This document shows positions 9,529 through 18,994 of a stretch of 64,000 nucleotides of DNA, in pieces. The notes below the pieces were generated by a model. That model worked only from the letters and a program-made list of their open reading frames with translations, did not search any database and had not been told where the DNA came from. This DNA is from TMED13 sp042090305. GTDB taxonomy: Bacteria > Pseudomonadota > Alphaproteobacteria > Methylaequorales > Methylaequoraceae. Position 1 is the stretch's first letter; each line of letters begins with the position of its first letter. A program made the position numbers and the translations under genes. The DNA lies in the NCBI GenBank assembly GCA_042090305.1, contig JBELJQ010000002.1:11968-75967 (forward strand), in the 5' to 3' direction.

Positions 9529-10623
9529 TTGCAAAATTTTTTTAGATATTTTTTTATTATATTTATTATAAACTTTCATGTACATGGAAATGATTCACTA
9601 TATCTCGTGAAAGATAATCAAATTTTCATTCAAAATGAAGATAACATTTCAGATTTAAGAGAAAAAGCAAAAAATATAGCATTTGAAAATGCCTTTGGAA
9701 TTCTTGTAAAAAAAATTGCTGAACCACGAGATTTTTCAAAGTTGAATTTTCTTGAAGATATTAAAATAAATAGCTTGGTAACAGACTATAATATTACAAA
9801 TGAAATCATTTCTGATATTAGTTATTCAGCAAATATTGCAGTAAATTTCAATCCGGGTCTAATTTTAGAGTTCTTTTCAAATAATAATATTAGGGTCCAA
9901 ACTCTAGTATCCGATCAATACTTAGTTTTACCAGTTATGAAAAAATTTAATACATTATACTTATGGGAGGCAAATAATCTTTGGTACGAGAATCTAAGAA
10001 TAGAATATGATGATGTAAGCTTACTTAAATTATACTTTCCTGAGAAAAATCATCTCAATAAATTAAGAATTTCAGCAAATAAGATAATTAATAAAGATAT
10101 AGAAAGTTTAAAAAAATTTCTTAAATTTCATAGTAAGAAAAATGCTATCATTGTAATACTTGAAGAAAACTTTGATAATAAAATAAAAAAATTTAAAAGT
10201 AGGGTTGAATTAATTACTTATACTAATGATAAATTTGAAATAATTAAATTTCCTCAAGACGAAAGATTTAATCAGATATCTTCAACCTCACAAATAAAAC
10301 TTATAGCTAAAATTACTATCAACGAGTTACAAAATTGGTGGAAAAATAAAATTGATTCTTTGGATTCTTTATCATCAAGTATTAGCACCTTTTTTATTCA
10401 ATATAATTTCAATGATATTAAACGAAGTGTTTTTATAGAAAATGTATTACTTCAAGTTTTTAATGAAGAGGATCTCACTTTCAATGAAATTAAAGGAAAC
10501 TCGGTATCCTTCAAAGTCAATTCCAGCTTTTCAGAAGATAAAATAAATCTTGCATTAGAGAAATATGGCTTAAAAATTTCATTAGTAGAAAAAAATATTT
10601 TTTTAATCAAAGAAACTAATTAA
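9529..10623 (+). CDS. DUF2066-type exported protein of unknown function
   Basis: 364 aa with a TTG start at 9529; no ATG or GTG gives the signal peptide (FFRYFFIIFIINFHVHG). The mature region begins with the DUF2066-like pattern of an early LREKAKNIAFENAFGILVKKI segment, followed by VTDYNI. The function of the family is unknown. Identification is supported by context: in alphaproteobacteria a DUF2066 protein often sits between purM (divergent) and the hda-type DnaA-like gene, which follows here with a 1-base overlap. Very rich in Asn/Lys/Ile, as is the whole genome. Confidence 0.68.
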   Translation: MQNFFRYFFIIFIINFHVHGNDSLYLVKDNQIFIQNEDNISDLREKAKNIAFENAFGILVKKIAEPRDFSKLNFLEDIKINSLVTDYNITNEIISDISYSANIAVNFNPGLILEFFSNNNIRVQTLVSDQYLVLPVMKKFNTLYLWEANNLWYENLRIEYDDVSLLKLYFPEKNHLNKLRISANKIINKDIESLKKFLKFHSKKNAIIVILEENFDNKIKKFKSRVELITYTNDKFEIIKFPQDERFNQISSTSQIKLIAKITINELQNWWKNKIDSLDSLSSSISTFFIQYNFNDIKRSVFIENVLLQVFNEEDLTFNEIKGNSVSFKVNSSFSEDKINLALEKYGLKISLVEKNIFLIKETN

Positions 10624-11300
10624 TGAAACAAGATATAATTAGGTTTAATTTTAAATTCAATAATAATGATTTTTTTGTTAGTGAGAAAAACGAATTAGCA
10701 TACACAATAATTAAAAGTTGGCCCAATTGGTCTAATAAATTTGTATATATTTATGGTCCAGATAAGTGTGGTAAGTCCCAAATATGTTCTATTTGGAGAG
10801 GGTTATCTCAATGTATTTTCATAAATAAAGAAAACTTTTCTAAAAAGTTACTTAACTTGAATGATATTGAACACATTCAAAGTGAGAATTGGGTTATCGA
10901 TGATGTTGATCATATCATTGAGTTTAATAATAATTTTTATCAAGAAAAAATATTAAATCTTATTAATATAATTAAAACAAGTAACGAGTCCCATATGCTA
11001 ATGACAGCTAAAAAAACACCTAAATTTATAAATTCTAGTCTTAAGGATTTAATTTCAAGACTATCATCGTCTATTGTTGTTGAGATGAATGACCCAGATG
11101 AAAGTCTATTAAAAAAAATAATTGAGAAATATTTAAGTGATAGGAATATCTATATTTCAGAAGAAGAATTGAATTATCTTATTTGTAGAATAGAAAGGTC
11201 ATATAAATCTGCTATCAAAGTTGCTAAATTAGTTGATGAAAAGTCACTGCAAAATAAAAGGAAAATAAATAAGTTATTCCTGAAAACAATTATTGACTAG
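10623..11300 (+). CDS. hda: DnaA-like regulatory inactivator Hda
   Basis: 225 aa DnaA-type AAA+ domain without the DNA-binding domain IV, the size of Hda. Visible motifs: Walker A YGPDKCGKSQ (about residue 50), Walker B WVIDDVDHI (about 92-100), a sensor-1-like region MLMTAKKTP and the arginine-finger region LISRLSSS. Hda with the sliding clamp stimulates ATP hydrolysis by DnaA to prevent re-initiation. It follows the DUF2066 gene with a 1-base overlap and converges on rnd with an 11-bp overlap. A DnaA paralogue of another role is possible but less likely. Confidence 0.86.
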   Translation: MKQDIIRFNFKFNNNDFFVSEKNELAYTIIKSWPNWSNKFVYIYGPDKCGKSQICSIWRGLSQCIFINKENFSKKLLNLNDIEHIQSENWVIDDVDHIIEFNNNFYQEKILNLINIIKTSNESHMLMTAKKTPKFINSSLKDLISRLSSSIVVEMNDPDESLLKKIIEKYLSDRNIYISEEELNYLICRIERSYKSAIKVAKLVDEKSLQNKRKINKLFLKTIID

Positions 11301-12129
11301 AGAGATTAATTAATTCATCTAATTTTTTTCTTAGTTCTCTATCTTTTATTTTCTTTATAATATTTTCTTTTAATTTGTTTGATGATTTTTTCATTAAAAG
11401 TAATTTAATTTCATGATTTTTAATTATCCATTTTATTGGAATATTTTTTTTGATTGCTACTTTTTCTCTCAATTCACAAATATATTTTAATAGGTTTAAT
11501 TCCCTATCTGTTTTTGGAAAAAATTTTAATTTTCTCCAAGCGTATTTTGGTTTTTCTGTGTAGGTTTTAGGATCTGATATTTTTTTATGTAGTTGATTTA
11601 CTTTATCTTTTCTTTTGACCCTTTTTAGCTCTCTATTTAATTTTTCATAAAGAGGTAAAAGGTATTTAACATCATTAATGGCATACAAAATTTTATCTTT
11701 TTTTAAAGGTCTTTTCCTCCAATCTATAAATTGATTATTTTTATTTAAACTGATTGCTAAAAAAAATTTGCAGGCTGCCGAATAACTTAATGAATAATTT
11801 TTTATAATTAATGAAATACATATTTGAAGATCAACTAACGGGGATGGGACTCTTTTAAAAATATTGAATAAGACCTCAATATCTTGACTTGCTGCAAAAA
11901 ATACTTTTGTTATCTTATCATTGAACAATAAATCTTTTAAGAAATTTTCATCTAAATTATTTTCAATTGGATCTAAAATAATACTATTATTCAAGTTTGA
12001 TAGTTGAATTAAACAAAGTTCAGGACGATAACTATTTACTCGGTAAAACTCAGTATCTATACCTAATAATTTATCCTTTTGACATTCTAAATAGAATTGT
12101 TTTAATTTATCTTTACTTAAAGTAGACAT
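11290..12129 (-). CDS. rnd: Ribonuclease D, short form
   Basis: 279 aa, whereas E. coli RNase D has 375. The DEDDy exonuclease domain is complete: ExoI GIDTEFYRV, ExoII AASQDIEVLF, ExoIII YAINDVKYLLPLY. After it there is one HRDC-like helical region (about 215-260, ICELREKVAIKKNIPIKWI); the second HRDC domain seems absent. The enzyme trims the 3' end of tRNA precursors. The position beside hda and aspS is usual in alphaproteobacteria. Convergent with hda and divergent from aspS. Confidence 0.88.
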   Translation of the reverse strand: MSTLSKDKLKQFYLECQKDKLLGIDTEFYRVNSYRPELCLIQLSNLNNSIILDPIENNLDENFLKDLLFNDKITKVFFAASQDIEVLFNIFKRVPSPLVDLQICISLIIKNYSLSYSAACKFFLAISLNKNNQFIDWRKRPLKKDKILYAINDVKYLLPLYEKLNRELKRVKRKDKVNQLHKKISDPKTYTEKPKYAWRKLKFFPKTDRELNLLKYICELREKVAIKKNIPIKWIIKNHEIKLLLMKKSSNKLKENIIKKIKDRELRKKLDELINLSSQ

Positions 12130-12168
12130 TTAATTAATTATTATCATTATAAATTATTTTCATCAATT

Positions 12169-13938
12169 ATGAGTATATATAGAACAAATACATGTGGAGA
12201 GCTATCTAGTCGAAATATAGACGAGGAAGTTTATTTATCAGGTTGGGTAAATAAAAAACGTGACCATGGTGGACTTTTGTTTATTGACCTTAGAGACCAC
12301 TATGGCATCACACAATGTGTATTTGACTCACAGATCAACAATTTTATTGATATAGAGTCAATAAAGCTTGAGAGTGTTATCAAAGTAAAAGGCAAAGTAA
12401 TTAAAAGGTCAGATGAGACAATCAACAAATCACTTATCACCGGTGAAATTGAGATATTTGCTAATTCTTTTGAAATATTAAACCCCTCATTTCAAATCCC
12501 ATTCCAAGTTGCTATAGATGATGATTCACCTGAGGAATTACGCTTAAAATTCAGATATCTAGATTTGAGAAGAGATAAAATTCATAATAATATAGTTTTA
12601 CGTTCGAATGTTATCAAATCATTAAGGGAAAAAATGAGTAATGCAGGTTTTCAAGAGATACAAACACCAATTCTAACCGCTTCATCTCCAGAAGGCGCTA
12701 GAGATTTTCTGGTACCAAGCAGACTAAATAAAGGTAAATTTTACGCCTTACCTCAAGCTCCACAGATATTTAAGCAACTATTAATGGTTTCAAATTTTGA
12801 TAAATATTTTCAAATTGCTCCATGCTTCAGAGATGAAGATGCTAGGGCAGATAGGTCACCTGGAGAGTTTTATCAATTAGATTTTGAAATGTCATTTGTT
12901 GAACAAGAGGATATATTCAATGAAATTGAGCCAATAATATTCGAAATTTTTAATGAATTTTCCAAAAGGAAGATTTCTAAACCACCATTCAAAAAAATAT
13001 CCTATAAGGAATCTATGTTAATGTATGGAACTGATAAACCTGATCTACGAAACCCATTAGTGGTTATTGATGTTACAAGTTATTTTATAGATTCTGGTTT
13101 TAAAATATTTGAATCAAACATTTCTAATGGGTTTATTGTTAAGGCAATTGTTTGTCCCAAATCTGCAGATAAACCAAGAGCATGGTTTGATAAATTAAAT
13201 AATTGGGCCAGAGAGAATGGACAAAAGGGACTTGGTTATATTATCTTTTCAGAAAATAATTTAAAAGGACCAATAGCAAGTAATCTCAAAGAAGATAACT
13301 TAAAAAAAATTGTAGAATTTTCGAATATAAAAAATGGAGATTCAATCTTTTTTATATGTGATGAACCAAAGACCGCGACAAAATTTTCTGGAATAGCTAG
13401 AGAAAAATTATGTAAAGAATTAGATTTACTAAAAAAAGATAGTTTTGAATTTTGTTGGATTATTGATTATCCGATGTACGAAATAAACGAAAACTCAGAA
13501 ATAGATTTTAGTCATAATCCGTTTTCGATGCCACAAGGAGGAATGGATGCACTTCAAAATAAAGACCCACTTGAAATATTAGCCTATCAATTTGATATTG
13601 TTTGCAATGGAATTGAATTATCTTCTGGTGCGATAAGGAATCACAAGCCAGAGATTATGGTCAAAGCTTTTGAAGTTGCAGGTTATTCTGAAAAACAACT
13701 TAAAGATCAATTTGGTTTTCTCTTTGATGCATTTCAATATGGCGCCCCTCCTCATGGTGGGTCTGCGCCAGGAATTGATAGAATAGTAATGCTTTTAGCA
13801 GGGGAAGAAAATTTGAGAGAAGTTGTTGCTTTTCCAATGAATCAGAGAGCTGAAGACTTGATGCTAGGTTCGCCAAACACAGTTTCAGATAAACATCTAA
13901 AAGAGCTGGGACTAACAATAAAAAAAAATACTACTTAA
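12169..13938 (+). CDS. aspS: Aspartyl-tRNA synthetase
   Basis: 589 aa class II synthetase of the bacterial type. The N-terminal OB-fold anticodon domain (1-105) begins with the pattern YLSGWVNKKRDHGGLLFIDLRD. Motif 2 is CFRDEDARADRSPGEFYQLDFE. A bacterial GAD insert lies at about 300-420. Motif 3 is GSAPGIDRIVMLL near residue 540. Charges tRNA-Asp; in alphaproteobacteria the enzyme may be non-discriminating and also charge tRNA-Asn, with GatCAB (present at 23.0-26.2 kb) making Asn-tRNA. The last 8 bp overlap the 3' end of rpmG. Confidence 0.97.
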   Translation: MSIYRTNTCGELSSRNIDEEVYLSGWVNKKRDHGGLLFIDLRDHYGITQCVFDSQINNFIDIESIKLESVIKVKGKVIKRSDETINKSLITGEIEIFANSFEILNPSFQIPFQVAIDDDSPEELRLKFRYLDLRRDKIHNNIVLRSNVIKSLREKMSNAGFQEIQTPILTASSPEGARDFLVPSRLNKGKFYALPQAPQIFKQLLMVSNFDKYFQIAPCFRDEDARADRSPGEFYQLDFEMSFVEQEDIFNEIEPIIFEIFNEFSKRKISKPPFKKISYKESMLMYGTDKPDLRNPLVVIDVTSYFIDSGFKIFESNISNGFIVKAIVCPKSADKPRAWFDKLNNWARENGQKGLGYIIFSENNLKGPIASNLKEDNLKKIVEFSNIKNGDSIFFICDEPKTATKFSGIAREKLCKELDLLKKDSFEFCWIIDYPMYEINENSEIDFSHNPFSMPQGGMDALQNKDPLEILAYQFDIVCNGIELSSGAIRNHKPEIMVKAFEVAGYSEKQLKDQFGFLFDAFQYGAPPHGGSAPGIDRIVMLLAGEENLREVVAFPMNQRAEDLMLGSPNTVSDKHLKELGLTIKKNTT

Positions 13939-14098
13939 TTTTTTGTTCTTTGAAAATTACGTGTTTGCGAGCTTTTGGATCGTACTTTTTTAACTCAAGC
14001 TTCTCAGCTTTAGTCTTAGGATTTCTGAATTTCACGTAAAAGTAACCTGTATCAGCTGTACTGACCATTTTTACTTGTATAGTATTAGATTTTGCCAT
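13931..14098 (-). CDS. rpmG: 50S ribosomal protein L33
   Basis: 55 aa starting at ATG 14098 (MAKSNTIQVKMVSTADTGYF) and ending KHVIFKEQKIK, a full-length proteobacterial L33. It has no Cys pairs, so it is the zinc-free form. It lies at the end of the topA-rnr-DUF983 block on the same strand, the common alphaproteobacterial position, and converges with aspS with an 8-bp overlap. Confidence 0.96.
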   Translation of the reverse strand: MAKSNTIQVKMVSTADTGYFYVKFRNPKTKAEKLELKKYDPKARKHVIFKEQKIK

Positions 14099-14134
14099 GT
14101 AGTCTTTATAAAATATTTATCTGGACTGTCAAGT

Positions 14135-14482
14135 TTATATCGATTTATCATCAACAAAGATTTGAAAACCGATGAATGCTCCTTTTATTTTTGGAAGTAA
14201 CCAAAGACATAAAATTATAGTTATAATTGGCCAAATTATCATTTGTAAGACGATAGGTGGACTTAAATTTTTCTCTATCAGCAGAACAATCGGAATAATT
14301 ACATGTCCCACAATTAATATTGTAATGTATGCTGGACCATCATCAGATTTATAAGCTGATAAATTTTTCCCACAATTTTGACATTTAGGAAATATTTTTA
14401 GAAATTTAGAAAAAAGTGGAGACTCTCCACAGGAGGGGCATTTTTTCTTAAATCCTCTTTTCATAAATTTAGTTTTACTCAT
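14135..14482 (-). CDS. DUF983 membrane protein with zinc-ribbon N-terminus
   Basis: 115 aa from ATG 14482, which overlaps the rnr stop by 8 bp; an in-frame ATG three codons earlier is possible. Two CxxC pairs (CPSCGESPLF and CQNCGKNL) are followed by the conserved DDGPAYI motif and two hydrophobic helices (about 52-70 and 78-97). This is the DUF983 family, whose function is not known; the pattern suggests a metal-bound cytoplasmic knob on a two-helix membrane anchor. Gene order rnr-DUF983-rpmG is conserved in alphaproteobacteria. Confidence 0.88.
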   Translation of the reverse strand: MSKTKFMKRGFKKKCPSCGESPLFSKFLKIFPKCQNCGKNLSAYKSDDGPAYITILIVGHVIIPIVLLIEKNLSPPIVLQMIIWPIITIILCLWLLPKIKGAFIGFQIFVDDKSI

Positions 14483-15932
14483 TACTGTCAATTATTTTTA
14501 CATTCCCTAGTAAAATTTTTCCATTATTAATATTATTTTTTATAATTTTAAAATTAACTAACTGCCCAAGTTGAATGCTATTTTTTGAAATCTCTCTCGA
14601 AATATGCCTAAACCTAGCAAGACCTGAGAAAGGTAAATCAATAGCCTTAATGAAAATACCAAAATCTTCTACACCATCTACAATTCCGTTAAAATAGTAT
14701 TTTTTTTTTTTATTTATATACAAACTACAAGCTCTTTCAGTTACTTTTCGTTCTAAGTCATCTCCTCTTTTTTCTTGATTTGTAAGATATTCCATAAGAT
14801 CTTTACTATTTTTATTTGAACTTTTACTAAAAATTATCTCTAGTAAGTCTCTATGAACAATTAAATCAGAATAACGTCTTATAGGTGAGGTGAAATGTGT
14901 GTAGTATTCAAGACCTAAACCGAAATGACCAATATTATTTATATCATAATAAGCTTTTGATTGTGTCCTCAACATTACATCATTTAAAAAGTTAAAATCC
15001 TTCGATGAGATATTTTGCAAATAAAAGTTAAAGTCACTTTGTGTATTAAAATCCCTATTATTTTTTATTTGTCTATCTGCTAGGGCTCTTTTCAATTCAA
15101 CTATTTTTTCTTTCTTGGGCTTGTCATGATTTCTAAATGCTGATTTTACTCCTTTAGAAAATAATAACTTGGCCGTTACATTATTGGCGAGCACCATTAA
15201 TTCTTCAATTAGCCTATATGATTTATAATTTTTTTTTTTTTTAAATTCAAAATCCTCAGAGTTTTTAAAGTTCACCTCGTACTCTTGATTACTAAATTTT
15301 AATTTCCCCCTTTTTTCTGAAACGTTAACCAAAATGTCTTGTGCGTGAAATAGATTTTTAACTAAACAAAAATACTTGCTTTTTTTATTACTTTGAATTT
15401 CATCAACCTCTTGGTAAGTCAGTCTAGCTACCGACCTAATCTTACCTCTATGAAACTGATACTTATCAATTTTATTCCCTTTGATCTGAATTTCACAAAT
15501 AACACATGCCCTTATTTTTCTTGGTATAAGTGAACAAATATCATTTGATAATTTTTCAGGAAGCATAGGAATAACTCTATCTGGAAAATAAAACGAATTA
15601 CCTCTTTTCCTCGCTTCCAAATCGATTGGGTCATTTTTTTCCACAAAAAAACTAACATCTGCTATTGCAACCATAATTCTTGTATTATTACTGTTAACTT
15701 CACAATATACTGCATCATCAAAATCTTTACTATTTTCACCATCAATTGTTATGAAAGGGATAGAAGTGAAATCTTTATGCGAATTATCATCAAATTTTCT
15801 TATAGATTTTAGTTGGGATATGATCTTATTTGAAAACCCTTGTCTTAATGATGTGTTTTTGATTTCTGCGTCAATAATATCTGAAAGATTAATTCTTTTT
15901 GATAGCTTCTTTTTTTTTTTGTACTTTTTCAT
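14475..15932 (-). CDS. rnr: RNase R/RNase II family exoribonuclease lacking the usual N-terminal domains
   Basis: 485 aa, versus roughly 650-810 for RNase II/R. After a lysine-rich start, the RNB catalytic domain begins at about residue 58 (FITIDGENSKDFDDAVYCE, with the acidic metal ligands) and continues through RGNSFYFPDRVIPMLPEKLSN and HFTSPIRRYSDLIVHR. A C-terminal S1 domain (about 405-480) is present. The helix-turn-helix and cold-shock domains that normally precede RNB are absent. An in-frame TAG lies one codon upstream of the ATG, so no longer frame exists; upstream DNA is topA. The gene overlaps topA by 44 bp, across a run of 11 T. RNase R digests structured RNA 3' to 5'. Confidence 0.88.
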   Translation of the reverse strand: MKKYKKKKKLSKRINLSDIIDAEIKNTSLRQGFSNKIISQLKSIRKFDDNSHKDFTSIPFITIDGENSKDFDDAVYCEVNSNNTRIMVAIADVSFFVEKNDPIDLEARKRGNSFYFPDRVIPMLPEKLSNDICSLIPRKIRACVICEIQIKGNKIDKYQFHRGKIRSVARLTYQEVDEIQSNKKSKYFCLVKNLFHAQDILVNVSEKRGKLKFSNQEYEVNFKNSEDFEFKKKKNYKSYRLIEELMVLANNVTAKLLFSKGVKSAFRNHDKPKKEKIVELKRALADRQIKNNRDFNTQSDFNFYLQNISSKDFNFLNDVMLRTQSKAYYDINNIGHFGLGLEYYTHFTSPIRRYSDLIVHRDLLEIIFSKSSNKNSKDLMEYLTNQEKRGDDLERKVTERACSLYINKKKKYYFNGIVDGVEDFGIFIKAIDLPFSGLARFRHISREISKNSIQLGQLVNFKIIKNNINNGKILLGNVKIIDSNE

Positions 15933-18354
15933 CTATTACTTTTAATGCTTCCTGAAGAGATATTTTCTTATCAGTAAGTTCTTTTGGAATTGAGAAATTT
16001 TTTTTATTGTATGATAAATAGTCTGGTCTTCCTTTTATACCTTTTTTTTGAATAATTAATTTTTTTGAATCTGGATGTATACCAATTTCTATTTCTTTTT
16101 TTAACTTAAGATTTTCTTCAATCAATTCAATTGCTCTATTTATACCGATCTCCGTAACATCATCCTCCTTTAATGAAATAAATTTATTATTATGCTTGAG
16201 GTAAGGTCCATAAGGACCAATTGAAGCAACAATAATCTTTTTTGATTCTGGATGTTCACCAATTTTTCTTGGTAATGATAAAAGTTTTATAGATTTATCC
16301 AAATCAACTTCTTCATTTTTCATTTTTTTTGGTATGCTGATTCTTTTTGGTTTGTTCTCATCTGAAGGGGTTTCAAGATATCTACCATATCTTCCAATTT
16401 TTAATAAAATCTGATTGTTTGAGCTAGGATCTATGCCTATTAATTTTCCATCACCAGATAATTCTTTATTTTCCTCATCGTCACCTATAGCATGGCTATA
16501 ATTACACCCATTGGAATCTTTATTGTAGTTTGTACATCCAATAAATGGACCAGTGTACGAAAATTTGATTGTTAAAGCACCATCTTTACATTTAGGACAC
16601 TTTTGTTCTTTCAAAATTTCCGGACTTTCTTCATTTATTTTATCTATTACTTGAGAAATACTGTGTTTTTCAACTTCATCTACAGTTTGATTAAGTAAAT
16701 CTAAGAATTTCTGAAGCGTAGTTTTCCAATCAAGTTTTGATTCTGTAATTTTATCTAATTGCTCTTCTAATCCAGCTGTGAAACTATAATCTACAAATTT
16801 ATCAAAAAATCCATCGAGAAATTTTGAGAGAATTTTACCTTTAGAAGTTGGTATTAAAGCTTTATTTTTAATGTTTATATAGGTATTTTTTTCAAGTTTT
16901 GTGAAAATTGCTACATAAGTTGAGGGTCTTCCAATGCCAAGCTCTTCTAACTTTTTAATTAATCCCGCTTCTGAATATCTATTAGGAGGTTTTGTAAAAT
17001 TTTGTTTGATATTTAAATTATTGACTAAAATTTTTTCTCCTTTTTCTAGTTCAGGGAGGGTTTGTTCTTCTTCTTTAGGATCTTTAAAGTTATAAATTTT
17101 TTTAAAACCATCAAAAACCTGTATGGAACCTGATGCTTTCAAAATAAACTCACCACCCTTAAAATAATATAACGTTTCAAGGGTTTGACTTTGAGACATT
17201 TGCGATGCAACAGTTCTTTTCCATATTAAATCATATAATTTAAATTGATCATTAGTTAGGATATCTTTGATATCATCTGGTTTTATTTTTAATTGTGTAG
17301 GTGTGACTGCTTCGTGGCCTTGTTGAACAAATTTAGATTTTTCTTTGTATATGATTTCTTTTTCAGAAAGATAATTACCTCCAATCTGGCTATTAATCAT
17401 TTCTCTTAGCTCATCAATTTCGCCCTTTTTCATCTTATTAGAGTCTGTTCTATGATAGGTGATAAGAGCACCTAATTTTCCTAAACCATCACCATCTTTT
17501 AATTGTTGAGCAAGTGTATTAGTGTATTTAGGACTGAAACCTAATTTTGATGAGGCATCTTGAAGTAAAAGTGAGTTTGAATATGGTGAATATGGATTTC
17601 TTCTCTTTTCTCTTTTAACAACGTTTTCCACAAAAAACTCTGAATTGATTATTTTCTTTTTAAGTTCTAGAGCATCTTTTTCATTCTCTACTGACAATTT
17701 ATTAAATTTTTTTTCTTTTACTGAAATTAATTCACATGAAATTTTATTATTACTTTTATCCTTCAAACTAATATCTAACTCCCAAAATTCTTTCTTAATA
17801 AATAAATCTATTTCTTTTTCTTTTTCACATAATAATTTCAATGTAGGCGATTGTACTCTCCCAGCTGAATTACCAAATATAGTTCTTCTTTTTGTAATTG
17901 GAGAGATTTTGTATCCAAAAAATCTATCGAGAAACCTCCTAGTCATTGCTGCATTTACCAGACTTTGATTTATTTCTCTTGGTTTATTTATAGCATCAAT
18001 AATATCCTCTTTTCTAATTGCAGAAAATTCAATTCTTTTAAAGGTTTTATTATCAAGTAATTTTTTTTCTCTACATATTTCAATTAAATGCCAAGCAATC
18101 AACTCACCCTCTCTGTCAGGGTCAAGAGCTAGAAATATTTCATCGGATTTTTTTATGAGACTCAGAATGGGCTCAATCTTTTTTTTATCCACTTCCCACT
18201 TTTTAACAATGAAATCATTATTCTCTTCGATTCCCATTCCACTTGTTGGTAGATCTCGAAAGTGTCCAATGCTCGCCATTACTTCAAAATCCTGGTCTAA
18301 GTAGCCCTTTATTGTTTTGGCTTTGGCTGGTGATTCAACGACTAGTAGTTTCAT
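15889..18354 (-). CDS. topA: DNA topoisomerase I
   Basis: 821 aa type IA topoisomerase. The TOPRIM domain at the N-terminus (MKLLVVESPAKAKTIKGYL; later LALDPDREGELIAWHL) and the catalytic Tyr in LITYHRTDSNKMK (about residue 300) are intact, followed by RPSTYVAIFTKLEK. A four-Cys zinc finger (CPKCKDG...GCTNYNKDSNGC) lies at about 580-612, followed by topoisomerase C-terminal repeats (patterns IGRYGRYLETP and IGPYGPYLKHN). Relaxes negative supercoils. The last 44 bp overlap the rnr start. It lies downstream of plsY in the same direction. Confidence 0.97.
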   Translation of the reverse strand: MKLLVVESPAKAKTIKGYLDQDFEVMASIGHFRDLPTSGMGIEENNDFIVKKWEVDKKKIEPILSLIKKSDEIFLALDPDREGELIAWHLIEICREKKLLDNKTFKRIEFSAIRKEDIIDAINKPREINQSLVNAAMTRRFLDRFFGYKISPITKRRTIFGNSAGRVQSPTLKLLCEKEKEIDLFIKKEFWELDISLKDKSNNKISCELISVKEKKFNKLSVENEKDALELKKKIINSEFFVENVVKREKRRNPYSPYSNSLLLQDASSKLGFSPKYTNTLAQQLKDGDGLGKLGALITYHRTDSNKMKKGEIDELREMINSQIGGNYLSEKEIIYKEKSKFVQQGHEAVTPTQLKIKPDDIKDILTNDQFKLYDLIWKRTVASQMSQSQTLETLYYFKGGEFILKASGSIQVFDGFKKIYNFKDPKEEEQTLPELEKGEKILVNNLNIKQNFTKPPNRYSEAGLIKKLEELGIGRPSTYVAIFTKLEKNTYINIKNKALIPTSKGKILSKFLDGFFDKFVDYSFTAGLEEQLDKITESKLDWKTTLQKFLDLLNQTVDEVEKHSISQVIDKINEESPEILKEQKCPKCKDGALTIKFSYTGPFIGCTNYNKDSNGCNYSHAIGDDEENKELSGDGKLIGIDPSSNNQILLKIGRYGRYLETPSDENKPKRISIPKKMKNEEVDLDKSIKLLSLPRKIGEHPESKKIIVASIGPYGPYLKHNNKFISLKEDDVTEIGINRAIELIEENLKLKKEIEIGIHPDSKKLIIQKKGIKGRPDYLSYNKKNFSIPKELTDKKISLQEALKVIDEKVQKKKEAIKKN

Positions 18355-18397
18355 AATTTATCAGATTTACTATATTGATAAATTGAAAAAGTCAAAA

Positions 18398-18994
18398 TTA
18401 ATTTTCTTTTTTTAAAATTATTTTTGACTCTTGACCTTTGAAAAGTCTTAATATGTTAGCTTTATGTTTATAAATAATCAAAGTTAAGATAAATAACATT
18501 ACAAATAATAAGTCGTCATTTTTTGTAAAAACAAATAAAGAAGTGGAAATCAAAGCTACCAACGCTGCTAAAGAAGAATATCTTGTTATTAACGCGGTTA
18601 GCAACCAGATGAGAACATAAAATTGTCCATAAATTGGATTGTATGCGAGTAAGGAACCAATTAAAACTGCAATTCCTTTACCTCCTTTAAATTTTATCCA
18701 AACTGGAAAGAGGTGACCTATAAATATTGCAAGTATAGCTTCTTCGATATGAGTAAAATTTAAACTCTTTATCAAAAGCATTAAAGGAATATAAGCCTTT
18801 GCTACATCAAGTATAAGTGTTAAAAGACCAACTTTCCACCCACTTATTCTCAACATGTTGGTTGCCCCAATATTTTTTGAACCAGACTGTCTTGGATCAT
18901 CTTTTCTTAATAATTTTGAAATAAGCAAACCACATGGTATTGAGCCAAGAAAGTAACATATTAAAATTATTAAAAGGTCAGAGTTTGTAAACAA
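18398..18994 (-). CDS. plsY: Glycerol-3-phosphate acyltransferase PlsY
   Basis: 198 aa integral membrane protein with five or so hydrophobic helices. PlsY motifs are visible: GSIPCGLLISKLLRKDDPRQSGSKNIGATNMLR split around residues 17-49 (motif 1 and the GSxNxGAxN motif), HLFPVWIKFKGGKGIA (motif 2, about 93-108) and LAALVALIS. Makes lysophosphatidic acid from acyl-phosphate and glycerol-3-phosphate in the inner membrane. The start overlaps the end of the dihydroorotase-like gene by 17 bp; pyrB-pyrC-plsY order is a known alphaproteobacterial arrangement. Confidence 0.95.
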   Translation of the reverse strand: MFTNSDLLIILICYFLGSIPCGLLISKLLRKDDPRQSGSKNIGATNMLRISGWKVGLLTLILDVAKAYIPLMLLIKSLNFTHIEEAILAIFIGHLFPVWIKFKGGKGIAVLIGSLLAYNPIYGQFYVLIWLLTALITRYSSLAALVALISTSLFVFTKNDDLLFVMLFILTLIIYKHKANILRLFKGQESKIILKKEN

